Positions 44,501 through 56,893 of a stretch of 64,000 nt of DNA are shown here, in pieces. Position numbers and translations under genes: made by a program. Origin of the DNA: Rhododendron vialii (taxonomy: Eukaryota > Streptophyta > Magnoliopsida > Ericales > Ericaceae); assembly GCF_030253575.1 (NCBI RefSeq), contig NC_080566.1, positions 32,523,001-32,587,000 on the forward strand, read 5' to 3'. Numbering within the stretch: the stretch's first letter is position 1; each line of letters begins with the position of its first letter. The notes under the pieces are model-generated. The model worked only from the letters and a program-made list of their open reading frames with translations, was not told the origin of the DNA and ran no database searches.

Positions 44501-47500
44501 TGTAGTTTTATCATATCTTATGGTCTTTCATCAGGTGCTGTCACCCATAAAGGATGGAGTTGTCGTTGATTGGGAAATAGTTGAGAACATCTGGGACCAT
44601 GCCTTAAGGTTTGTAGTAATCTTTTTGATGTAGTGGATGCTCATATTGTTTTTGTATCAATTGTTTGATGTTTTTGTGAACCAGATAGCCAAATGTTTTC
44701 AACTTCGTTTTTGTATTTCTTGTCTATCTGACTCACTGCTTGTACTAATTACTATTCTATGGGGGGGATATAGTTTCCTCAGCTCTGGACACTGACATCT
44801 GAATATCACTAGTGGAAATATTTCTCCTTCATTTAGTTGTCCTTTTGGTCTGGTTCATGGGATTGGATGAAGTTGGGGGGGGGGGGGGGGGGGGGGTCAA
44901 TAAAGTAATCTTGTTTCCAGTACTAAGTTAAATTTTTCAAGAGAATCTTCTGGGAACACCTTTGGGAAGGTACAGGAAGAGATCAGTGACGTCCTTGTAC
45001 ATTTTTAGAAAGTGCAACTTTCACAATATTCAAACTCGAATAGCCACATCTATGGAACTTAATATTTTCCTCTGCAGCATTCATGTTTTTACTAAACACA
45101 ACCACACTGACCCTTGACCTCTTTATTGCCTACTTTAGGAATATAGTCCTTCGGGGAGGTGAAAGTTCAAATTTCCCTCGTTCTCAGTAGGTAGGCTGAT
45201 CTTATTATCAAGGGTTGCTATTTACTATTTTTGCTCCCACTGGAAAGAATGATTCTGTCCTGGAAAGAGTAGAGAGAGTTTGTAGATTGAATGCTTTGGA
45301 AAACCCTCTGGAGCTTACGTGTATAGAAAACCTGTTCAATCTTCAGATATTAGCCTCTTGGTAAAGTCAAAGTAAGTTTAGTTCCTCAATTGGAAGATCA
45401 ATTGGCAAAATTTCACCAAGCGGCTTTGACTTCGATTATGCATATACATTTACTGACTTCTCTTCGAAAACCATGATTACATCTATACCACTGGAGCACG
45501 TTATCTTCCCATTATATGTAGCTTTAGCTGTTTCCATATTTCTGGTCTTAAAATTGGGCCTATCTCGGAGAAACCTAAGCATTTCTCCTAGTACCGTTAT
45601 TTTTGAACACCGAAGTGTTATAGACTCCTTTAATTGTTTACTAATTACTATTCTTTAAAACGATTCTCTGGATACTTCAAGCGTCTTCCCTGTAATGCTA
45701 ACTGAGTTTCTTGTGGTTTGCATAACTGCTATTTTTAGAAGTAGATACGAGGTCTTGAAAGATGCATGTTACGTGAAATTGTTTTATAGCCCCTCATTGA
45801 TTGACAAGCCAATTATATTCTGTTCCATACATTTTGAAGGGAGTTGTTTTTTTTATTGAATACCTATGTTTGATTGTTTGAATTATTAGCAACAACAATA
45901 TCTAAAGTTGGACAAAATTACTAAGGCCATTCTTTTCGTTGGGTACCAAGTTCTTCTGAAATGTCCCTGCTTTTGTCCTTGAGTTGAGAGTGAAATAGAA
46001 AGCAATTGTGTTTTATGCAATTCCTGTTGTATGAGATCATTGATATATCCAATGGATCTTATGGCTGATAATTCCTTATTTGAGTCAGACCTGGAACACC
46101 TGTTAAGCCAATTTGCGATAGTACATGCCTGTTTTTTCTTTAAAAACCCATAACCCTTTATGCATAATGGTTTTATGTTGTGCATGAATGGGTTGGAGCA
46201 ACTCTATTTGCCCTTCTGCTTTCAATTGATCAAATAACACAAGCTCAATATTGCATCTGTTGTCTATTTTGAAAAGTATTGATATATTTGTACAGCAAAA
46301 GAATAAAGTCTTGTGTGATTCCAGAAAGTTGAATTTATATTTTTTTGATAAGTAATAAATTATATTAGAGATAAGGTATTAAGGGAATGCCACCCATATA
46401 CAAAAGAAGGCCACAGAACAAAAAGACCCTATACATTGCCACCGGAATGGAAAAGCTCAAACCAGTCTAAAATTGGTCAAGGGATGGAAAACAATCTCCC
46501 TTGTCCCAACTGGACATGCTATTCACCAAGAAAGATTTTATCCTAGCTAGAGGTTTTTCCACCCCATCAAAAACTCTCGACTTTTTCTCGCGCCATTAGA
46601 CCCACATCAAACAAAGCGGGATCATGACCCACAAATTCTTCCTTCTCCTGCCCAACCTAGTACCCCTCCAAGCAATAAGAAGTTCCATGACATTTCTCGA
46701 CACACTCCATTGTATCCTAAACCAAGAAAGCACCAAAGTCCAAAGCTCCCATGCCACCGGACCATGAATGAGTAGATGATCAACCGTCTCCGCATCCCGT
46801 TTACGCATACAACACCAATTGACAATGATTTTCCGCCTTCTAATCAAATTGTCAATCGCAAGAATTTTGCCTTGGGCCGCACACCACACAAAAAAACTCA
46901 CCTTCAACGGCGCCTTAGTTGAATTTATATTGGTCTATATTTTGTGGAAACACTCAATCTCTTTTTTTGTTTCTTTTTTTTTTTTCTGGAGCGTTTTGCA
47001 CTACCCTTTTATCTTGTTGCACTTGAAGTATTCTGTGAATATCCTACTTATGCTGTCGTCCTTTGTGAATTTCAGGGATTGTCTACTGATTGATCCGAAA
47101 GAGCATCCAATGCTACTCGCAGAACCATCCTCTAACAGTCAACAACAAAGAGAGAAGTAAGCATGCAGCTAGAGCCCTGTTATTGTTTTGATGCTATATA
47201 TGCCATCTTTTCTCAAATTTGAACTGTTTTTTAAAAGCTGTTATTATGGGTTGCCACAATCATTAGATCTCAGGCATTCTGTCTGATACGCCTCTTCGTT
47301 CGTTGAAGTTGCTGCATTTTGTTGGTTATATCCTTTTAATGTTTTCCTTTAAAAGTTCTGGTTGTCTGGTCAGAACCAGAAACACAGATTGTTCCAACTT
47401 GGTGTGCAGCATGTGCTGTAGATCCGGTTTTATTGCTTTACCTGAAGTCAACAACTGAATACATGGCCAGTTAAGTTCGAAGAAGTCCTTCATGTTGAAT

Positions 47501-50500
47501 GGTGAAGCAGTTTGCACATTTCTTATAGGCAATTGTGTTAAAACAGTCTTTTTTTCTGAAAGTCGATTGTCCTTGGCATGGTTGTCGGAATCTTGTGGTT
47601 CCTGACTTGGTTCGCGTTTGATTCACCATTTAGGTGTAAATCCGTAGGAATATGTTGTTGAATCTATTTTGGCAGAGAACCGATTCGGGATCAAATTCAC
47701 TCTTTAGGATACGTTTGATTCCTAAAGCTGTCTAGTCTGACAATTCCATTCAGTTTTTCAACTTTGTTTTTTGCGTGAAAAAGCCATAATACAAATCAAG
47801 GTGTTTAGTGTGAAACTAACCAATTGCCCTGCGTACTTTCCTTCGGTGATGGAGGATTTAATAGATCTAGTATCTACTTAGCTATGAAGCACGGATACCC
47901 TATTTTGGTCTCCGTATCACGTATCGTATCCATATCGAATACCGATACTCTCCGGATACGTATCCGATACGCTTTTTAAAGTATCCTGCTTTTAGAATTA
48001 TTTTTGGGTATCCCAATACGTTTCGGATACGCGCGGATATTCTCGGATACACTCCGGATATGTATCTGATACGTTTTGGATACGCCTAGATATATGTTGT
48101 ATACGCTCGGATATGTTTCGGATATGCGCGAGGGTAAATATGTTATTAATTAAAATATATGGGTTAAAATTGCAAGTAGGACTATATTTTTCTTTTTCTC
48201 CCACCAATCGACACCAGAAACACACCAACGATATCCTCTCGACAACCTTGTAAGTCTCTCGTCTCTCATCTCTCTCGTGTGTATGTAAATAAATAAATAA
48301 ATAACTATATAGATACAGTTATATATATAACTATACGTGAATATATCTCTCTCGGCATGTGAAACGTTGAACTTGTGTAATGGAAAACTTTAATCATTAA
48401 TGAAATTTTACGAATCAAAAATTATATATAATATATTTTTATTTACTTTTACATTCAACGTATCCCCCAACGTATCGTATCCTTCTTTTGGAAAAATCAT
48501 GTATCCGCGTATTTGTATCGTATCCGTATCCCGTATCCATGCTTCTTAGGTTTGCACTAACACTATAACAGAGGAATGGATACAAAGTACTTGCAAATTA
48601 AGCAGAGGTCCTTTTGTGGTTCAGAAATACTTAGTCTGGACTCTTAACAGGTTCTTAACATTTATTTTTCTTAATTTTTTTTGGAGGGAAAAGGTTGACT
48701 ATCTTGCTGTCATTTCACTAGTCTTTTTCATGCTCTAAGTCCCTTGTGTATTTATTGTGTTTTTTCATAAAATCTTATGGTTTTTTATGGGATTTAGACA
48801 CACATCTCTTGTGATGACGTTAATGTCTTCCCAACTAGATGGTGTAATCACTTCTGAATTTATAAGAGTTTTTTTTTACCATAAGTCTATTGTTTGTTGA
48901 ATCTTCCGATTCTCAATTACAGTTTGGTTCTCAATTCAGATTTTGATTACAGATTCTCAATTTCACAATAATGATCCTTGGTATAAGAAATCTGAAGAAT
49001 ATTTGCATTGGGCGCTGATTAGGTCCGGGAATGGTTCTTGTATAATTCTTTTTGATAGGATATGTTAAATGTAGGGGTAGCACTGATAGATGATAAGATT
49101 AGAGAAAATAGCTTAAGGTGGGTTGGTTATCTCTATCGCAGATGGTATGAGGTAGTTAGGAGCAGTGATATGGTTAGCACTAGGGGAGGGGTAGACCAAA
49201 ATTGATTTTAGATCGGGGGGTGCGAAGGATCTAGTTTGTTGGATATCACGGAATACGAGTTTTGGCTGGTGCAGGTTAACATAACGCGCCCTCGACTGAA
49301 CTTAATGGAGAAAACGAATTCATGTTGCTGACCCCAATGGATTAGGATGTTACTTGTAGGGCTCTGTGTGGTTTGATTACATCGAATGCTTGGGACTTTG
49401 AGCCTTTGATGAGAAGCTATGATTTCTACAAGTGAACACAAGTCACCACTGAAATGTAACATTTGACAAATGATTTTGACTTTGATTCTTCTGAGGTGGG
49501 ATACTGTTATTACTCTTGTACTTAGCTATATTTGTGCTTTGACCCTGAATTTGTAAATGCAGCACTCAAATTCAGTTGTTCCTCCATTCCATGAAGAATT
49601 GTTAGACGTTAAAGAGGCATAAGATTCACTTTCTTTCTATTCAAGTTTTGAAGGTTTTACACAAGAATGTTTATTGAAACCTCTTTACTATGGACGAAAA
49701 GGATGGAGGAGGGTGGTAAACACAGAATACTGCCTAGTTTTTTTTCTGGGAAATTTTTCTTATGTATTTTTTTTTTTTTATAGCTATATGGTAAGACTAG
49801 ATGAGACATGATTAGAAAGGAAACAGTTTGTGAGATGGTAGGTGTAGCACCCATAGAAGAGAAGTTGAGGAAAAATAGGCTAAGGCGGTTTGGGCATGTC
49901 TACCGAAGACCAGGAGATGTAGTAGTTAAGAGAGCGGATATGATAGCTTTGGGTAGCAATGCTACGGGGAGGGGTAGACCTAAATTGACATTAGATGTTG
50001 TGGTGCGCAACAATATGAGTATTGTAGGTTTGTATGAACAAGTGGCCCTTGACAGAGCTCAATGGAGGAAAATGATTCATGTAGCCGACCCCAAGTGATT
50101 AGGACACAAGGCTCGGTTTGGTTTGGTTATTATGGAATATGGAATGAGATGGTTTTAATCTATGTAATGGAGATTATGAGTTAGTTTACCGAGGATGGGG
50201 TTTTGATGTTATTCAGTTGGAAGCTGCTGCCCGCTTGTTCTGCACAATGTAAAAAGGGTTGTTCACTAGTATAAAGAGACGTCTCAGTGGCCTATTAGTT
50301 GAGAGGAAGTGTGACTCTACATAGACCAGATGGCAGGACAAAGGATCTTGTACCCATATCCCAAATAGTTTGAAGACGTCTTTGTTGAATGTGTAAAACT
50401 TCTCAATTGTTAAGGAATCATGGTCTATCACTTCTTCCTTGGTCTCTTGATACTTTCTCCTTCTAAAAGCCCAATTTTCTATTTGAATCTTTTACAATTA

Positions 50501-53500
50501 ACTAAAAATGATTAATGCGTTGGAAGGTTTGATAATGAATACAAACGTAAATGATGTGAGAAACATTTTCAATTTGACAAGCTGTTATTTTCATCAGAGG
50601 AATGTGGTTGTCAGTGAGTTTCCACATCATCAAATGACTTGTGGACCTGCTTCATGAATGCTAAGTCTCAAGTTTTAGTTTGACCACATCTTGTAGCATC
50701 TATATTGTCTGATGTTAGATTTGATAAGCTACAATGTGAAATCAGTTGTGTTTTCTGGTAACTTAATTTACTGAAACAACCAATTACAGGATCGTAGGGG
50801 CATACCCCGGAAACACTACATGGAAAAGCATCCAATACTAATCACACTTGAGCTAACACCAACTCAAAACAACCCCCTTCCTTAGCCAACCTAAGATCTC
50901 ATATGACCTAGAAGATCTCTTAGGAGCTAGAACCACACGGCACACACACCCATGCAAACTCTAACACCACATTTTACAATAGTATAAAAGAACATTAAAA
51001 GAGAGTTTGATTCGTATGCTAAAGTCCATTATTGTCAGACTTCTTGACATGCCTATATTCATTCAAAGTGATTTTAGTTATTGTTTTCTCTTGATAATTA
51101 ATGAACTGCCTAACTCTAGTTAACTCACCCTGTTTTTGGTATCGTAGCCTGCAGCATATAGCTATTTGTTTAGGAATTACACTTATCACTTTTCTGACAG
51201 GATAGCGGAGCTTATGTTTGAAAAGTACAAAGTTCCTGCCCTATTTTTGGCAAAGAATGCTGTATGTTCCTCATTCCATCTTTTAGGAAGTTAATTTTCG
51301 ATGCGAGTCGACAAACTGTTATTTCCTAATCTGCTTTCTTCTCTCCCTTTTCTGAAATCATTGAAGTCCTTAAATGGGTTAAGTTTTGTTGTATTCCAGG
51401 TTCTCACATCTTTTGCATCAGGACGGGCTACCTCTTTAGTTGTTGATAGGTGGGACTTTCTAAACCTCTTACCACTTGACATTTGATCTTTGAATCTAGA
51501 TGCAGCCAATCTTACCCTTGTTACCACTTATTTGTGCCTTCGAACAACTTAAACATTATCCATGTATTATTTTTCTGGTAGTCTTGTGAGTTTTTGGGTA
51601 ATGATTGCATAAATAATTTCTGAGATTTCGTAGATGAACATATAAGTTGGGAAAAACCTTAATGCAATGCTACTGATACTCTATATGTGCTGTTAGATTT
51701 AAGTTATCTCCGGGAATTTAAAGAGAAATAGGTAGGGTGCTATTGCTTGTTAATGGGGGGTTTACTATAAGGGCATGGATTTGACGTTTAGAAAAAATTA
51801 CCTTGAAAATTAGTTTTACAGGTTCGTAAAAGATGTTCAGATGAAGAGCAGTTAGGAGCTTCTGGTTAGCAAGACAGTGTTCTCTGCCTTTTATAATTAA
51901 TGATACTTTCAGGAGAAATGATGGTAATGAGTAATTTTCATGTGAGAGAAATGAAATATGATGTTCCCATAAAATTTTAATTACAAAGGAATCATTTTGC
52001 TGTTATGTTTTGACATCTCTATCTCTCTTACTGTGCAATATTATTATCTCCTGATGTGTACCAACGATTCATATGGTCAATGATCCCAAAATTTACAGTC
52101 GTTTTAGGTCCTATTAGAAAAGTTGTCCATCTGATTGTTGTAAATTAGATTGGTCACTTTTCAGACTATTGCCATTGTTTTCGGAGCTTGATATTTACAC
52201 TGTTTGGACTTTGGCCATTACTTTGTGTTGCTTTTGCTCTGGGACAAGTGATCACTGACCAATGTTTTTTGGGCATTGTCAATTATCAGCTATTGTAGCC
52301 TGAACAACAATAATCAACAGTGTCCTATACCAAGGCAAATTTCCCTAATCAATTTATAGGGGGAAACAAACTTGTTTTTATTTATTTATTTATTTATATT
52401 AAATTACCTTTTTATTCCTGAATCTGCTTATGCAGTTTTGCGATTCGTTGTATGTTACAATTCTAATATTTTATGATTGATCACTAAACTGGGACTAACC
52501 AGTCGTATTGCCATACCTTTTAACTGATTCAGTGGCGGAGGATCAACTACCATCGCCCCTGTACATGATGGCTATGTACTTCAAAAGGTAATCCTCTTAA
52601 TCAACTGAAAGATGGCTTTCCAATGGCTTTAATTCGATGTTTTTGTCTTTTTAATTTATTATACGCCAAACTTTTAATCTGGAATTCGGGAGGTCAGTAT
52701 GATAGTATCTTATGGCCAAGGCCTTCTAGTGACTTTAGGAGCTTCCTTGACCAATGAGGCAGTCTCGAAGCATTCAGAGACCTTGGTCAAGCTACTTAGA
52801 CACTTTGATTCTTGCCAATTGCCAGCGTTGCAACTTTGAGTTCTGTGGTCAGTGTAATCACTGGCAGGTGATGCATCTTTTGTGACTTCTTCTTGAGTTT
52901 TCTTACAATTTTGAGGCCACATTTTTTGTGTTATCGCCAATTTACCCCCTGGCCAACGTTTTTTCTTAAACCATTACAAGTGGTTGTGAACTTCCCATAG
53001 AGTCCCAAGCAGGTTTCGAAAAATAAAAGCGGCATCAAGTGGGTAAGAAAATCACATCATCCTTATGTTTTGGAGCATGCCTTTTGAAATATGGCACACT
53101 TATGGTTTGGTGAATTTAGCGATCGAAAGTGACCTCAAAGTTTTTCTTATATAAGTTGGAGAGATGGAGGTTTAACAAGACAAAATACAGAAACAAATAG
53201 CTCATAATGCTTTTAGAAATGTGTTTTACATTACCTACCATGTTCTATTTTTCTGGATGTTTATCTTTCACAGAATGGTGATTCTAATTTTGTTATCTAA
53301 TTTGCTTACCCATACTACCACCATTCAGCGCATGTGGCGTACCCCTTTTCGCTCCTCGGACTGGAGCAATCTGCGTTCTAGGTTACATTGAATGGGATAA
53401 TGGGGGAAAGCTTTTCATAACATCTTGAATGCATCTAATCCTGATCGTTGGCCATTTCCTTGTACTTTGGTAAAATAATATCAATTACTTTTACCAATAG

Positions 53501-56500
53501 TCCAACATCATCGACTATCTGTTCCCTGTACTTATTTAAGGGTTCCATCGGGTGCCAATTATGAATGCATGGGAAAGTAGCTTGTTGATCGCCTATTGGA
53601 GTATGTACTTTGTCAAAGCTTGCCCCTAATCACTGGGATCAAGTATCTTTCTTATAGTCCATGAAGGGTCAGATGGACCAGCCATCACCCAAAAGATTAG
53701 CGCCTTTTTATTACATAGGACCCATTTGCTTTCTTACTCGAAGCCCACAAAGGCCTCAAGATTGGGGATATGTTCTACTCCTTCAAGGATCTAATGCACA
53801 ATCCGCCTCCTTATTTGACATTTAATATTTTTCTGTTTCCTGACATATTGGTTTTTGCTGTCAATAGGCTGTGCAATCTTCACCAATTGGGGGAGAATTT
53901 CTATCTGATTGCTTAATGAAAAGCTTGGAAAGCAAAGGCCTTACTGTGAGTTACTAATTTTATTTGTTGATAGGGTAATGGTATGGAATAGCTGTGCTTC
54001 GGCTAAAGTATTTTTTGTATTTTGGTTGCAGATAAAACCAAGATATTCTTTTAAGAGGAAGGAAATACGGCCCGGAGAGTTTCAGGTTATTTTTGGCCTT
54101 ATTTCGTTACATTGACACTTTTCTGCATCACAAATCGATATATCATTTTCCATATTGAAAAGATAGGCACATTTTGTGTGTGTATTTGCAGTTAGCATAA
54201 TTCATGGTTATCTCATAATTTAGAGTGGCCCATTTCATTACCTCTTGTTTCTTTTACAGGTGTTTTGTTCTATTCCTTGTCAAGAATTGTGAAAATAATA
54301 ATTGCCTTTGACACATCACACAGTTGACTGGATGGTTCACATTAAGCGCGGACTAGGTCCGCCAACTGTGCTTATATCTGACACCCTTTGGTTATATCAA
54401 CAGCAGCAACTGCGTTTAGTGTCTATGCGATTTTGACGGAATACATAACTTCCCTACAAGCGATAAGCAATGATTTCTTTCTTTCTAAACCACTCACCGT
54501 AGTTCTGTAAGGGCTTCTACATAGTTGCCTAATCTTAGCTTTAAGTGTGAATTTAGTGAAGCTAATATATTTTAATTCTTGCACTCTAGGGTTTTGTGAA
54601 TTAATCGTAGTCCAAGGTCATCTGCTTAGCCATTTACCGATCAGACACTAACCTATCCACTGGACCCTATTAATAAGAGAATAAGAAAAAAAGATACCGT
54701 TAGAGTATCCACAATGGCATAACCAAAAGTAAAAGATTTCTAAATTTACCAATATTTGCTTAACCAAAATTAAAAGATTTCTAAGCTTACCAATATTTGC
54801 TCACAATGATATATCCAAACTTAACAACCCCTTAACCAATAACCAAATTTTGGCATTTGGATAACCAAAACTAGCAACCTTTTCTCTTTGGATAATCAAA
54901 TTTAATGGAGACCACACACGCTCTTTCCTTTTTCTCTCCTCCTACCACTATCAATGGACCCACCCACTTGCATTTTTTTTCCAACTCTCTCTATCTCTCT
55001 CAACTAAAAATGAGTTTTTGATTATGCACCATTGTGGGACTTCACATTGTCAATATTAGCAACTCCTTAAATGGATAACCAAAGATGAAGTGGCAAGTTT
55101 TGATTATCCAATTATGGTTATGCCATTAGAGATACCCTTAGGTTGAAACCAATATCCAATGTGAATTGTTCATTTTCATAAATATGGATGCATGCCATCT
55201 TTTTCCTGTGATGATACTTTGATTCAGTTGATGACTGACTTTCTTATGTCCTTGTCGAATACACTTCTGATTTACAGACAGTGGATCTTGATTTCCCAAA
55301 TACGACAGAAAGTTACAGACTGTACTCACAGGTCAGTGACTTGCCACAAATTTCCCCTTTTCCTTTGTCACTTCCCTCTAATTTCTACTGATTGTTCTTT
55401 TATTTTTGGTGGCAGAGGGTAATTGCCAGTGATATTAAGGAATGTGTGTGTCGAGCTCCAGACACTCCTTATGATGGTCTGCTCTCCATTGCAATCTTCC
55501 ATCTGTTGTCTCCTGAACTGTTTGTGGCCATTGTTTGCTTCTTGTTTTGATGTTTCATTTTTTTGGGAAGCTATTTTCTATAAAGTCAAAATATTTTTGG
55601 CTTGCGGTGCAAAATTGTCGTTCGTGTGTGTTTTGTGAAATATGGTAATTCCGCTTTTGAGTCCTTGGCAATGTTCTGTTCATAATGGATTTTAGTCTTG
55701 GCATGTTTTTACTTGTGGTTACGTTCATTTTGTATGGGTAGATTTGATCCATTGTGAATTGGTGTTCCAAACATCTGTCTGGACAATGCATGGAAACCTA
55801 AACTATTTATACCTTCTCTTTTCTTGGATGAATTGCGAATACATGATATCATGCGAATGCAGGAAGTAAGGATACTGCTAATGGGCTGCAATTTCATTGG
55901 GTTCTTTCTGTCTTGTCTAATCGACAACTGACGGTATCGATGGGCTTTTGGCTGTATCTTTATTATCTTTTATGCATCTTTCATATATTAGATGTAATGT
56001 GTTTCCTTGTTTCATCTCTGAAGATTTGAAGGCGTTGACCCCATGAATACATACTCATCCTGTATACTTTCTTTTGCAGAGAGTTCCTATTCAAACATTC
56101 CAATGACACCATATGAGCTCCCTGACGGGCAGTAAGTTTTATTCAAATCTTTCCTTGGAGTTTCTTTAGAGAATATGGTCACAACCTTTTTTGCTTGCTT
56201 TTATTTTCCCCACCGTAAGAGTAGTCTAGTCGCCATAATCTCATGAGTTGCATTTTAAACTGCTGATGTCCATTGGTTGAGGTCTCTCAGTGCCTGCTGT
56301 GTAGGCAAACAGCTTTTTTGTGTCATGGCTAAATTCAACTTGAACTACCGTATGGTAGTTGCTTCATTGTTTTGTTTTTAGTATGTTTATGGGTTTTTTT
56401 GACAATGTTTAAAACTTCTAAAGTCTATCTTCTGCTTAGATTCGAAATCCCTTATATTCACTTCACTTTGCATGACCAGGACAATAGAAATTGGAGCTGA

Positions 56501-56854
56501 CAGATTCAAGATTCCTGATGTGCTATTCAATCCATCTTTGGTTCAGGTTAGAGGCTCAAATAATTGGTATTCCGGCTGTTAACTTGATATTTTTGAAAGA
56601 CCACAGTTGCATTCAGCTAGTCTGGAAGTGGATGAAATTCCAGAAACTTAAGGAGATGCCACAAAGTTTAGAGATGGTTTTACAAGTCTTCAAATTGTTT
56701 ATTCTTTAGAACAGCTTCTCTTTCCTATCTATACAATTGTCTGAAATACAAGCGTTCTGCTTGTCATACTTTTGATTTGAGCAACTGACCTTCTGCATGT
56801 GCCCAATGATCGTTTTGCCCATTGAACTGTTGCTTCAGTGACCACTTACCTTTC

Positions 56855-56893
<39 letters not shown>

